A stretch of 64,000 nt of DNA, from assembly GCF_000327385.1 (NCBI RefSeq), contig NW_008709715.1, positions 1,352,752 through 1,416,751 of the forward strand, written 5' to 3'. This document shows positions 25,601-38,300 of this stretch, piece after piece. Position 1 is the stretch's first letter; each line of letters begins with the position of its first letter. The notes beneath the pieces are model-generated. The model had not been told where the DNA came from. It did no database searches and worked only from the letters and a program-made list of their open reading frames with translations. Made by a program: the position numbers and the translations under genes. Source of the DNA: Lottia gigantea. Taxonomy: Eukaryota; Mollusca; Gastropoda; Lottiidae.

Positions 25601-28600
25601 GTTTTTGCGCATATGGCACTTATAGCATGACCAAAGATGATAAAACAACCATCACATTGACGCTTACATTTGCTTCTTCACTAATAGTACGCTTTCGATT
25701 CAATATCACTTTAATGTCGTCACTAATACTAAGATTTTGATTGACATCATTTTATGTGCAATAAGGCTAGTGCATAAGGCACAATGCATAATTACTGTTA
25801 TGCAATTTTGAGGTTATAATAATTTGGTTATGAATTGTTGTAAGTCGAGTCCAACTGAATTTTTAAGAAAGACTAATAAACGAACAAATGGTAGTGGGCG
25901 AATCTGTTTACACGGGGGATAGGAGGAAATATACGGGGGATTCGATTCCATTTTCAAAATGACGTCAAATCGACGTAAAGGAGTATCATCTTTGAAAAAT
26001 AATGCCGCACGAGACATTTACATTGTTATTTAACCACAATTAGCTTTCACTTTGTGACAGATGAAGTGAAAAGATGGCACGAAACTTGACAAAATATCAG
26101 CTAGAAATTGGTATCATGTCTTCAGAAAAACACTCGAGATGGTATTATTACACACTGAAATTGCGAAATACCAAGATCCATTAAAATAGATGCAAGGTTA
26201 GACACATACTAGAATTATACATATAATATTACATAATAAAATTTAGTATAAGAGATGAGCAATGGTAGATGTGGTGGGCGTAATTATCAACACGACCGGT
26301 TCTGTCTAGAAAAATTCGGTACGTCAGGCTAACCAACTACTCACTCGACAATCAAATCAATTTTTTGCATGACACTAGAACAAGAGCCGAGAAACAAATT
26401 GTATCAACATTATTCGGTCGATTTCAAACAGCTGTTTTTAGCAGAAACATCAGTTGCTGCAGGTTTCTACCAGTTACAAGGTCCACCTTCAAAAGATTCG
26501 ATTTTAGTCAAAGCAAACTTGTTGGTGTATGGGCCTGCTTTTACTTCATTGACATTTTCTAACGAACAGTGTGAATACATTATGGTAACCAGAACATTTC
26601 TGGCATCCAAAACCAAAAAGATGTCTTAATGGTTAGAGTTTAATAAAAAAAAAAAGACTTTTGTATTATATCTATTCAACAATAATTCTTCTTGCAATTC
26701 GGCTTTATCTTTAATACAAAGGAATGGTTGTTTGGAAGGCATTGAGAAATTTTTTTTACCTTTTTTGTAGAAACATCTTACCGATTAAGGTAAAAGTTTA
26801 ATACTTCAGCTGTCCATTTGCTTTTATGGATTATAAGAGCATTAGGAAATGTAAAGCCTGTGAGACTATTTTTAGACAGTATTTCAATGTAATTCTTTTA
26901 TCAATAAGATTCCAAAGTGTTACAATAAGACATTCTGTTATTTATAAAAGGTTGTGGGAGATTTTATCTTACTGCGGGCCAAATTCAGAGCATACATATA
27001 AGTAGAAGTACAATGCAATGATCTTTTTAATTATTAGGCACAATACGCAGTCTGGAAAATTCTTGTAAAAAAATGACTAATTATTACTTTACTATATCAA
27101 ATCCAGTAATCTGTCTCGGTACGAAGGACATTCCAATTGCAAAGCTTACATTAAGGGAATTATTTTTATTCTGATACGTCCACGATTCAGATAGCCCACG
27201 TTGAATTCACAACTGGTTAAAGCTTCAGTGAGTTATTTTCTTCCTGAAAAGTGGTGTTAATAGCTTGAAAAAAGGTCCTTTCAGGTTTTAAGTAAATATG
27301 TAAACGACCTTATAAAAATATTTTTCTATTGATAGTCGTGAGAACTGTAAAAAATTGAAAAGTACAGAAACAATGCGAAAACCTACTTTGGAGGAGTCCA
27401 CGACTCTACAATTTTTACTCTCGATTTTGGCATGCTTGCGAAGATATCGGATATTGATTATCGGAATTGTATTGCTTGTACAGATTTTTATTTTAGATTT
27501 TTCAGATCTCTTTAGATTTTATATAGTGTTGGTCTTCACTGATAAAAATCCATTCCATTAAGTTATTTTTCCAACCACTTCGGTCGGGAAGTATGAGACT
27601 ATTCGAAGAACAACAGTAATTAAACTATACTCTCGATATGATATAATATATTAGTTGTGTCAAATTCAAAGAATAAAGAATTATTAGTTGTTAAATAGTT
27701 GAAAATCTTTTTTAAAAAGTGGAATATACTGTAATAGAAATATAAAAAGTGTCGAACAATATAAGGTTTAAAGTTAGATTATGTCGCTCATTCCGAGTAC
27801 CTACAGTTTGTGGACCTTAAAAATTCCACCAGATTCCAAAGACTGTGCCTCCAAAGAGAGTTTATGAGCAAGTGACAGACCGGCGTAAGGGATCTGCATT
27901 CAATTTCCTGAAGCTCTTTATAGATACTGCCCCATTTAATCTTATATTCAATCAAATTTATTTTTCTTAAATTTTTCAGGTTGTAAAGATGTTGGTGACA
28001 ATAGTTTTATTGTTTGGATTATGTTGGTTACCATTACATACCTTTATGTTAATATTAGACTTCAATCCAACTTTAATTACTAATTATAATGTACAAGAAA
28101 AAATATATTTTGGTAGCCATTGGTTAGCTATGTCAAATAGCTTTGTCAATCCAGTTATTTATGGTTTTATGAATGAAAGTTTCAGGGTAGGTATATCCCT
28201 TATTGCTTTTGTCCCAATCTTTTGGGGTTCCTCGTATCACCAACAAGTTATCCCTTCTCTGGGAATGTAATGAACCAAAACGATCAATGAAGGCTCGTCA
28301 ATACACGCAACTTTTGAATTATTGATACTAGCCTATTGAAAATTATCTACAGGGAGTTACTCGAATACTCCTATTGTATCCGCTGATACTAGCAGCTCAG
28401 ATTGGTAAAAGGACCATATTGAATACCTCGTTAAGACGTTTCTAAATTTTGTATGTGCAGCAGGGAAACTGATATAGCAGTTGATTGGTTGAAAATTGGA
28501 ATGGTGCAAATTGATAATATCCCCAAGACACCTACAAAATTTAGAAAACCTCTTTACAATCCCTTTAATCACTGGCATATGCATATGTAATTGTCTTATC

Positions 28601-29251
28601 GAGTGTATACGAGATCCATTTTGACTCCCGGGACTTGACTTTTAAAAAATTGTAGCCAACCCCGACCTCCTATAGAAATAATCAAATTAGAATTTTTACT
28701 TCTTTGCACTTATGGAGGTTTTCGATATTTATTTATTTATTTAGTTATTTATAGTTCTGTATTGTTCATTACTGTGGCATTGCAAATTATACCTCTTTTT
28801 GTTTTCAACCATAACACATTATATTTTTATTTCTGCTTTTAATAGCGACATAAATCCCTTTTAATGTGGTAGACACCATTGCAGGACTAATAAATACAGA
28901 TGAAAAGCATTATCAAGAGAAACCGTTATAACGTCTTTTAGATTCTCTCTTATTGCCGCTATTGTAGAATTACCTATTATAAGAGAAATTTTATTATTTC
29001 AGGCTGACCTGAGATCGATTATATTAAAACTGTGTCCATGTTGGAAAAAGACAATATTGTTTAGACCAAGTGGTAAGAGATGGAAGTTATCTGGAAATGT
29101 TCAGGATGTATGTTATATCAAATCAGACGATAAACTAGTTGGAAAATCTTTACTGGCACTAAATCATCGTCACGAACCCTGGACTAACGGCAGTGCCAAT
29201 ACAGGGCTCGTGGTATTAACTCGCTCTCATAGTCCGAGTTTTACAAGGTGA
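19635..29251 (+). CDS. Class A peptide GPCR (tachykinin / luqin-RYamide-like), three exons
   Basis: Exons 19635-20489, 27980-28186 and 29003-29251 give 436 aa. A TGA lies in frame just before 19548 and the first in-frame ATG is 19635. The extracellular N-terminus has four N-glycosylation sequons (N37, N43, N53, N57). TM1 is about 72-96, TM2 107-133, TM3 142-166 followed by DRF (168-170) in place of DRY, TM4 187-207, TM5 236-262, TM6 286-310 with CWLP (300-303), and TM7 with NPVIY (342-346). C144 and C220 form the expected TM3-ECL2 disulphide pair. LWKRNVPG followed by KRKVVKM at the TM5-TM6 loop resembles tachykinin receptors (family knowledge). The C-tail LCPCWKK could be palmitoylated. The ligand is not determinable by eye. 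All introns are phase 0, and the 7.5 kb first intron splits the third intracellular loop. A 5' UTR exon may start at 19422 after a CTTCATTTCAG acceptor. Confidence 0.9.
20490..27979 (+). other. Intron 1 of the GPCR gene
   Basis: GTGAGT donor and TTTTTCAG acceptor. It contains a purine-rich poly-A tract at 21089-21135 and a CpG-richer patch at 21180-21560. The remainder is AT-rich without supported genes. Open frames at 24020-24283 and 26365-26629 were judged chance. Confidence 0.8.
21180..21560. other. CpG-richer patch inside the GPCR intron
   Basis: Compared with the surrounding AT-rich intron this stretch has many CG dinucleotides and short inverted motifs such as GACGCCGT with ACGGCGT and GTAAGTGTGCGCTTAC. 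It may be an intronic regulatory element or an old repeat; no known family was recognised. Confidence 0.35.
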
Positions 29252-29832
29252 CCATCATCTTCTCTCGAAATGTGAGAAAAACAATTAATGGAAACTATCC
29301 CTTGTGTATGTCTGTTAAGTTGGTGGCAAAACACTGGAACGGATATTGGTGTATTTATTGTAACAAACCAACAGCTATGCGGTGCATAAATTAAAAAGGG
29401 AAACTGCACCAAGAGTGAAATTGGATTTGAAATTCAAACCTTGGTGTTTAACATTAAGTCATAATTACGCGGTTACGGATTGAAACATAAGAAAATTCTA
29501 ATCAGAAAATTGCGATTGTACTATTCGTGTATCCGTATCCGTGTATCTTGTCCAGAAAGACATTGTCAGCTGTGTTGTGTATGAAGTGCGATCCCAAGTA
29601 AACATAAACACTTTCTCCTTTAAATGGAACAGCAAAATCTATATCATGTACATCTTGTTTTAAAAAATAATTAAAATGTAATGCATTCAAAACTTATAGT
29701 TTTCATTTTTTTGGATGTTGAAACTCATTTTGTCCTACAAAGTCGTTGTTCTCTTATCTTATGTCTAGGTCTACGTCGTGGCGATGTCTGTGGTGGAATA
29801 TTGAAATAGTGGAATACTACTTGTCGTGTATT

Positions 29833-30105
29833 CCGAAACATCTGCCTGTATTCCAGCTTCTGATAAATATATTGACAGTTATCGGCTGGAGTAGAGTCAT
29901 AAAAACTAGGCTCTGTCTTATGGACATTTTCAACAGCTTCCAAGATAAGTTGTTCTTGCCTTTACGGTGATTGTAAATCCCCCCACCCCCTTTTTCGAAG
30001 ATGTGGAAAATTCTCCATAAAACAAGGCATGGTTTTTCTGTCCCTACACAAGCGAACAACTTTCAAAATAGCAATCAGGGACTGAAATAGAGTCTTAATG
30101 TCAGC
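29833..30105 (+). repeat. Dispersed repeat, CCGAAACATCTG family
   Basis: Starts CCGAAACATCTGCCT, continues with CTTCTGATAAATAT, ACAGTTATCGGCTGGAGTAGAGTC and GGTTTTTCTGTCCCTACACAAG, and ends near GGGACTGAAATAGAGTC, which resembles the right end of the short copy at 1290-1384. Open frames on both strands across it are not genes. Confidence 0.55.
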
Positions 30106-30413
30106 ATTTGATAATGGGTTTTGAAAGCAACTGGACAAATATGCTTTCAATAAATAGTTTTCTTCCCTGGTTGATTAGAAAATTCTTTAGAAGTACATAT
30201 AGTGGCGAATAAAACTGGGACTGGTATATATCCCTTGTACAGTGGTGTAACTACGGGATGACCCCTTACCCTCCCCCAACCAATTTCAAGTTTTTTATCA
30301 TTTTATATAGTAAAAGAATAGACTATCCTCCCCCACCTCACCCCACCCTGGAAAGTTTTTTGGTTCCTTCTCGGCACCCTTACCTGATGTTTCCTTGACC
30401 AAATTACCGTGTG

Positions 30414-30792
30414 TGGGAGCCGCAGTGGCTCAGTGAGTTAGACGCTTGCTCGCTAACCTGAAGGTCCAGGGTTCAATCCCGGCATAAGTCGAGATAATAC
30501 CTTCGGATTTTTCAACCCGGTTTCCCCCTGTCAGTGATGCAGGTAAGAGGGGCTGACATGGTAAAAGCGTCTAGTCGTTCGGATGGGACAATAAACCGAA
30601 GCCCCGTGTGCTATAGGCTGTGCACGTTAAAGATCCCTCGACAGTTGGAAATCGAAAAATAGCAGGCTAATGCCGCTGTCCTGGCAAAATTTCCCTCATG
30701 GCACCCTGCATGGCGTTGCCCGTCTTCATTAGCCCACAAGGTACAGAAGAGTAGGACGTAAAACTCCATTCATTTCATTTCATTTTCATTTA
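30414..30792 (+). mobile_element. tRNA-derived SINE (family A), intact, with 14-bp target-site duplication
   Basis: The head contains a pol III A-box-like TGGCTCAGTGAGTTAGACGC and a B box GGTTCAATCCC. A conserved central block follows (TTCGGATGGGACAATAAACCGA, then GTGCACGTTAAAGATCCC), of the type shared among many invertebrate SINEs. The 3' end reads GGACGTAAAACTCC and runs into an ATTTC-rich tail. The 14 bp CAAATTACCGTGTG flank both sides (30400-30413 and 30793-30806) and are a perfect target-site duplication, so the insertion is fairly recent. The insertion landed at the edge of a 30-bp tandem repeat. It is not a tRNA gene. Confidence 0.9.
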
Positions 30793-30798
30793 CAAATT

Positions 30799-30948
30799 AC
30801 CGTGTGCCCATATTACTGTGACCAAAATACCGTGTGCTCGTCTTACTGTGACCAAAATACCATGTTCCCGTATAACTATGACCACCCTATCTTGTACTTG
30901 TATTACTGTGACCATAATACCTTGTGTCCGTATTACTGTGACCATATT
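30799..30948 (+). repeat. 30-bp tandem repeat, 5 units
   Basis: Units begin at 30799, 30829, 30859, 30889 and 30919 and follow ACCGTGTGCCCATATTACTG then TGACCAAAAT, with several substitutions each. Because 30 is a multiple of three the plus strand stays open and encodes a decapeptide repeat (YYCDQNT type). There is no start, signal peptide or context to suggest it is translated. Confidence 0.9.
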
Positions 30949-31701
30949 TTCGGTGAATGTTACTGTCCAACTTACCTACATCCAGTAGAACTGTGAGCCG
31001 CCGAAAATCTGCTGCTAAGACGCCAACCACCGCCAACCATTTTTTAAGCCAGCCAGCTGTGTTACTTCCTCCGGTGCTCGCCAGATATCACTTCTCAGAG
31101 CCATATATTTCAATATATTGCTCAGACTCTTCTGCATTAAAAGCCCCATCTGGTGGATATGACAACAATCATTCCAAATTCTTCAATTCCAGAATTTTAA
31201 ATCTCATTTTACTTTCCACTTCCACTTTCCACAATGTATTTGATTTGATTTGGATTAAAATGTTGAAATTAGTTTGAAAGTATCATAAACGAGAAATGAT
31301 GTCTTCTAAAATTTTCAGTCTGGCTCGAGCTCTCGGATTGTATATAATACGAAATTTGGCCTAATTCAATCAAAAGAAGGGAGATTGGGCTATAACTTTA
31401 TTTTATCTTTTATTATGACTATCCGACCTGTTTAAGGGAATCACCTTTGCATTTTAAAACTTTAACCGACCAACATTGAGTTTTGATAACTGACTTGCCA
31501 ATGCTCGTGTTCTAGTTTACGAGGATATAATTTAAGTGTGTTCTGATAACATGGATGTCGGTTATCTCCCTTCGCAGTACAAAACATAGAGGTAATAATG
31601 GTACGAGGCCCTAGAATCTAAAAATAACTTATAAATTTTCCTACTAATGGAAATTCAGAAATGACCACCACGTGATCAGATTTGACCAATCATCTATTAG
31701 T

Positions 31702-31711
31702 GGGGATTCCC
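31702..31711. promoter_or_regulatory. Perfect kappaB site upstream of the NF-kB gene
   Basis: GGGGATTCCC fits the consensus GGGRNNYYCC at every position. It lies 651 bp upstream of the NF-kB start codon. NF-kB genes in other animals are commonly autoregulated through such sites; use in this organism is inferred. Confidence 0.5.
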
Positions 31712-32362
31712 AGAAAAGACTTCCCCATTATCAGGAAATGAATTATAAAGTAAGTGGAAAAATTTATTGTTTACTGTACCCAGTAAGATGTAAAGACTGA
31801 CAGTGTTTTCATTCACTCCACATAAAGCAGGTAATCAGGCTAGTTACTGAAAGCCTACACAGAATTAGAGCCAACTTTTTGAGTATTTATAAATTCATTG
31901 ATCAAATCAAACTCCCGATAGTTAGTCCGAGAAAGTATGACCCTCGCCTGCCAACAAGCCATTTAATATTTTCCGCTAGTATCACTCTCAATTCGAAGAG
32001 TTTTGGTCCTGGTCTAATATCAAGGTCCATCTGATTAATTAACAGAGATCATAACTTGAGAAACCAGAAAGACACCCCAAACAAAGGCTTAAACTACTCA
32101 CCTTAGCCTAATGTCAAGATATCCTGACTTTCAGATTCTTGGAACTCTTTCAATGCAGTAATGGGCTATTATAGACTTAAAATGAGCTTTATGCATGGGT
32201 GTGCATGTGCTTTAACTTGCTTACCTTTGAACCCTTTCCAATAAGGCAATGATAAGTTAAAAGTGTCCATTGTTCTTGACCAGTGATTTTGTGTAACATC
32301 TAATGATGCAAATAGGAAATTATGTCTTAGGCTAATGGAAATGCTTTATTCATTTCAGTGCC

Positions 32363-35300
32363 ATGGATATAACAATGTCATCTAATGACTCCAATGATTC
32401 AATAGAAATGCCAATTATGGATCATAGTAGAATGACAACTGTTAATGTAAATGGCAGCCAACAAATTGGTACCGGTAAGTCTATTTCAAGTGACTGTCAT
32501 TGGTCACTACGATTTTAGCCTTTTGCCTCAATTTTGAGACTTTAATCAAGTTATTCCTACATATCTATTTTACACATCTTCATTTCACACCATGTGTGCA
32601 TTGTTTTAAAAAGTTTCAATTTGTGAATTCTTGTGACCTTGAATTAGCCATATTGGTAATTATTTCAATTTCCACAATTGTAAATGAGAACGGATCAGTG
32701 AATGATTATAACCAAGAGGTTTGACGACTGTAATATTTGAAAACCTAGCTTGTCAACCTTTTAAGAATAAGAGTTATTTCTTTTTCTTTCTACTTACATT
32801 AAAAAAATTACTTGTTGTATGTCTATGCACTTGGTGCAGTAATGGTGGATGTAAAATAAGCTTTAAGTTTGATTTTTACTGATATAAATTGTTAATTCAG
32901 TGAATAACACCCAGGGAGCAGATATGTATCCATTTCCACAAGTTGCTATAATAGAGGAACCACAGTCTCGAGGATTTAGATTTCGCTATGAGTGTGAGGG
33001 ACCATCACATGGAGGTTTACAGGGCACTTCTAGTGAAAGAGGGAGAAAAACTTACCCTTCAATTAAGGTAGGATTACAAATAGGTGGTACAGCACCATTT
33101 TTCCCTTCTGGGGGAAAAGTATTCAACATTCCTAACAGATGAACAATATCTATGACCGATGGGTACCAGATGATGTATGTGACCTGAAATGGGGTCAATG
33201 TGGTCAGTTTTTGTGCCCACTTACATTGTCTGTGTTTAAGCACAATTGAGATCAGAAAATGTTTTCCAATGCAATAGAAATTGGGAAACACCTTCTCCAT
33301 GTTGTTTAATTCATGTCTCATGTCCACCTTGAGATATTTCTGAATCTGATGAATTTGCTAATTTAGAATGATTCCTTTTTTTTTAGATTGAAAATTATGA
33401 TGGCCCAGCACGAATTGAGGTGTCTTTAGTTAATGTTGATAATGATAAAAATCATCCTCACAAACTAGTGGGTAAAAACTGTGAAGATGGTATATGTGTT
33501 ATGGAAGTTAAAGAAACCTATGGACCTATTCAGTAAGCTCAATTCTGTTTTAATTATATTTATTTTTTTAAAAGAGTTTCATTGTCAAATGATTTCTACA
33601 TGTTGGATAATTTAGACTTCTTGGAGAAAGTCTAGCTAAAAAAGTGACTGTTGGATGTTTTAATGGGTATGATATTGTCAGACATTTAATCAATCACATA
33701 TCTTTTTGTTGATTGTTTATTTGCATTAATCCTTGCTCACTCTTCGTGTTATGATTTTACAGAATTTCATTTTCTTTGATAATATAAAAAAAAATATTAA
33801 CAAATGATGTCATCAAGGACTAAGAAGTACCATATATTTTTAGTTTTCAGAATATGTCTGTTCAACATGTAACTAAAAAGAAGGCTGTAGAAGTATTACA
33901 GAAAAGAATTAAGAATAAACTTTTAAGAGATAAGAAGATCTTTCTGAGAAATCTTAATGCCATTGTCTCTTTATCAAGTAAGATATATGTAGAAATAGTT
34001 TTGAATTTGTGCTAAAACTCTTCTTGATTTTAGTTTTCATTAGCAGTCAATAAAATGTTATATTTATATTTTTACCATCACTCTCTTCGATGAACCAGTT
34101 GCCCAAACTTCGCCATTTAATCAGTTTGTCACATGATCAATTGCGGTGACACACCAATAATGCTAGTGTTACTATTATAATAAATGCATAATCTGGTGCT
34201 TAAGTTCTTTTTAGAATGAACAAGTGGTTTATAAAAGCCAAGATCCAATCCTAACAACTAGACCCTTTTTCCATGTCAGCCCTGCAACTTCCAACATTAA
34301 GGGGTGGTGGGGGGCAGGGGGATATTGAAATTGAAATTCTTGTAGTATGGGTGTGTGTTAACCCAATATGTTATAAAGATATTTAATATTTTACAGATGA
34401 TGAAGAAGCAGATATTAATAGACTAGCCAGTGAACAAGCTAAATCAACACAATTAAATAATGTTAAATTATGTTTTCAAGTTTATGTTCAAGATTCTGAA
34501 ACACAACAATGTATTATAGCTCTACCTCCCGTTTATTCTAATTCAATACATGATAGTAGTAAGTAAATTTTGTATGTTTGTATCATTGAAATTCAGTCAT
34601 TGTGATATTAGAAAATGAAGACAGACTGTAGTTCAGTCAGTTAAAGTGTTTCGAGAGTTAATAGCCAATTTACATCAAACAATGGCTCTCTTTGGTTCCA
34701 TTCTCAGTTTAGGTGTAAAAAAGGTGTCAAGTTGTAAACAGTATATGGCATTCTTCGTGAAATATGTATTTTGTTCAATATTTGGTCATCTTTTGGCATT
34801 TGGATAGCAAAAATTAATATGTTCCCAGAAACAAAATGACAGGGAAAGTGTAGCAAAAACGTTTTTAATGATTTTTATGATATTTTAGAATCTCCTGGTG
34901 CATCAACATTAAAGATATGTAGAATGGATAAATATGGTGGATGTTGTACAGGAAATGAGGAAGTGTTTTTGCTGTGTGAAAAAGTTCAAAAAGGTATAAT
35001 TACAGACTGTTATAATGTTATATATTGAACTGCAAATATTGAAAGAAAATTGATTATCAGCAGATGGGCAGACAAGGAAAAGGTTCATACATTTTCAGAA
35101 TTCAAGACTGAATTTAATTATTTGAAAAAATGTCTCGGATAATTAAATGCTTTGTTCCTTGACTGCTCTGAGAGCAATTGTTCAGACCGCTCGACTTATA
35201 TATTCCATTGTTTTAATGAATTTACATTACTAATAACCAATAGTTGAAGACAATTGTATGATAGCATATATAAAACAATATATATATCTCTATGGGTTTC

Positions 35301-38300
35301 ATATATGTCTGGTTCATTTGATATATGTCTAGTTGACATTGCTTTAATTTTGTTATTGTAGAAGATATAGCTGTCAAGTTTTTTGAGCTAGACAGTCAAA
35401 ATGGAGAGATCAAATGGGAAAGTTTTGGAAATTTTGGTCCATTAGATGTTCACAGACAGGTAAGAATCTTTTGTGTAATTGTTTAACATATCCAGCTTAT
35501 TGTGATTGAAGTCAACATGACAAGTATGAATATGAATGATAAATTACAGTAGTTTTTTTTGCTCAATACTGAAAAATTAAGATAAGGGTCAAATATTCTA
35601 CACTCATTTAGAAATTCTTAGTTTGAGATATTTTTGAATGGATTGAGCAATTTTCGTACATTCCTAGTACTTCTGAAGACATATATTCAAGACTTAAATC
35701 AACTCCCCAAAATCAAGCATCTGTTCCTCGTTATTAGTAAAAAGTAGCTAGACATTTGGTTTTTTTTTTTGACCAGAGCTCCTTTGAGATCAAATCATTT
35801 CAATTTATCATTTTATGGTAACCTTTCAAGTTGTATTAAATAGTGAGTACAACCAATGTTCATAAAAAAAAGTATTTGATTGGTATAATAGTACTTACTA
35901 TAGTCATTAGTGATTCAGAATCTGTTTTTAATTACAAAATATATATATTATTCTTTGTTTCAGTTTGCTATAGTATTTCGTACTCCATCCTATTTTAATA
36001 CTAATATTGAGAAAGCTGTAAATGTATTTATTGTTTTACAACGAAAATCAGATGGTGAAACTAGTGATCCTAAATCATTTACATATTATCCACAAAATCT
36101 AGGTAAGGCGTATAGTAGCAGAGTGTATAATGCCCTCAAATCCCTTAAAGAATTGTTATGTAGACAAGTAAGGCATCGTATAATTTACATTGTACAAACA
36201 AATCTAGATCAGTGCATGAATCCAAATTAATCTCTTTATATCATTCGAAACACCTGAGTTGGTTAATTCAGTCAGCATACTATCAGAGAGTCAATGCAAC
36301 CAATAATGTTTATTTAAGGTATTTGAATTCACCTGTATTATAATTATTATCTGGTATATATATTTCTAGTAATGTATATGAACTATACAATATTACAGAT
36401 AAAGACGAAATAAAGAAAAAGAAACGTAAGAAAATACCATTAGATTATGGAGATTTTTCTAATTATGATGGCTCTCTTGGAGGTGCTGATGGTGGCTATG
36501 GTGGCAATAATGGTGATGATTTTGGATCTAGAGTTATTTTCCCAAATGGAAGTAAGTGATTGATAGATTAGATTAAACAACCTGTTTTATTGAGGAGTGT
36601 GAATTTCAAAGTTGCAACTTGATTTTTGTAAAAAAAGGTTTCATGGATGTATTTATTAAGTGGAAATGTATTGTAAAAAATGCTCAGTGGTTCCATACTG
36701 CTTGTTCAAATTTCTAAATGAAGTATTTATTCCATCCTAGGCCTGTACATTTGAGAGAATCAAACTCTCACCTTCTCAAGATCTATATTATTTCATTTCT
36801 GAAGTCACCTACATCATACAAACTCAGACTTTCAGAAAGAAAAGAAAAATCAACATTAAAATCTTTTTTTTGGTAGCAAAATAAAGGATCTGACCTGCTT
36901 TTAAAATTATTCCTTTGACCCTTTAACATTATATTTTCTAGATATTATGAATAATTCAGCTTTACCCACAATGGTAGTACAGGGTTAGTTTCAAAAATTA
37001 TATTTCTTTGGTTTGAAAGTAGTTAAATATTTTACTGTATTTATTATGAAAATGTGATTACAAACAGTGATTAGTGATTTACAATCAGTAATTAGTGATT
37101 ACAAACAGTAATTAGTGATTACAAACAGTAATTAGTGATTACAAACATTGATTACAGTCACTTTGCAAGGTGTTTCAGATTATCACATTACAAAGACAAA
37201 TTGATTTTACAAATAACAATTGCAGGATGTACAATACTTTCTTGAACAGATATTGGTAACGTATTGTTCAGTATGGTTATGCCCATGAAAGTGACATGTT
37301 TCAATGGGGAGACCTTGAAATGAAGCCCTCTTTGATTTGCAAATCACATTCATATATTTAATTAACAATGACATCAGAGTTGTTCACTTCCATCAGGTGT
37401 AAAAGCTCAAAAATAAAAGACTTAAAACAAATCTTTCCGTTTATTTTCTTTCAGCTGTAACACAAGATAAAGACATTAGTAATTCACACTCATCATTTTC
37501 ATCACCCTATTATACCGGTTTATCTACAGATCCCATGTTATTTACTAATCTCGAGACGGATAGTGAACCTATAGTACCTACAGATTCTATCTACTCAACT
37601 AATCTCTCATTGGATGAGGTTGATGGTAGATTTAGTAGTATGAAGGTCAATGAACATGTGTTTGATATGAAAGCAGCACGATGTATTGATTATAGACCTA
37701 AAGAAGCATTATTAAGTCGTAGTGCTAGTGGTGGAGAGAGGGTTGATAGTATTACATCGGAAACTCAATCTAAGAAAATGGAGCAACCTAGGAAAGTAGA
37801 GCAGACTAGGAAGGTAGATCAACCTAGGAAAGCAGAAGATAGACCACAACAAGTTCAACAAAAAGTGACAACAGGTCAGCTTAAAAAAAAAAATAAACTA
37901 CTGAAAAGTTCAGATTTTCAAAAAATTAATACAAAAAAAATCCCAAAAGATTGAGAGTGAATGTTGATTGCTTAATAGAGAGTATATTACAAGACAATTT
38001 CACCATATATGATTTTTTCAGTCATAATTTAATCACTTTAAAGAACTTCAGCTTAATTGCTTTTTGGTTTTCATTTTCATTTTTGTTTTTAGTACAAATA
38101 GTGACATAGATTTTGCAATTTGCCATGATAATGTGGATTTTCATGTTTATTTGTACACATTCATTTTCTTTTTATTTCAGACAAGATTAGTAAATCTACT
38201 GATACTTCTAAACAAGAGTCCATCAAGATAATAGAAAGAACATTAACAGCCATGCAGGATTATGCTGAAACTAGTGACATCAGATATTTATTATTAGTTC

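Noticed and set aside
26365-26629. Two overlapping plus frames in the GPCR intron
   Set aside because: Mutually overlapping, without recognisable domain or splice signals.
30424-30480. Apparent tRNA gene (A and B boxes)
   Set aside because: It does not fold into a complete cloverleaf by eye, and continues into a SINE body with tail and target-site duplication.
30802-31277. Plus-strand frames MCPYYCDQNT... and the following 106 codons
   Set aside because: The first is a translation of the 30-bp tandem repeat. The second has no domain, start context or splice support.
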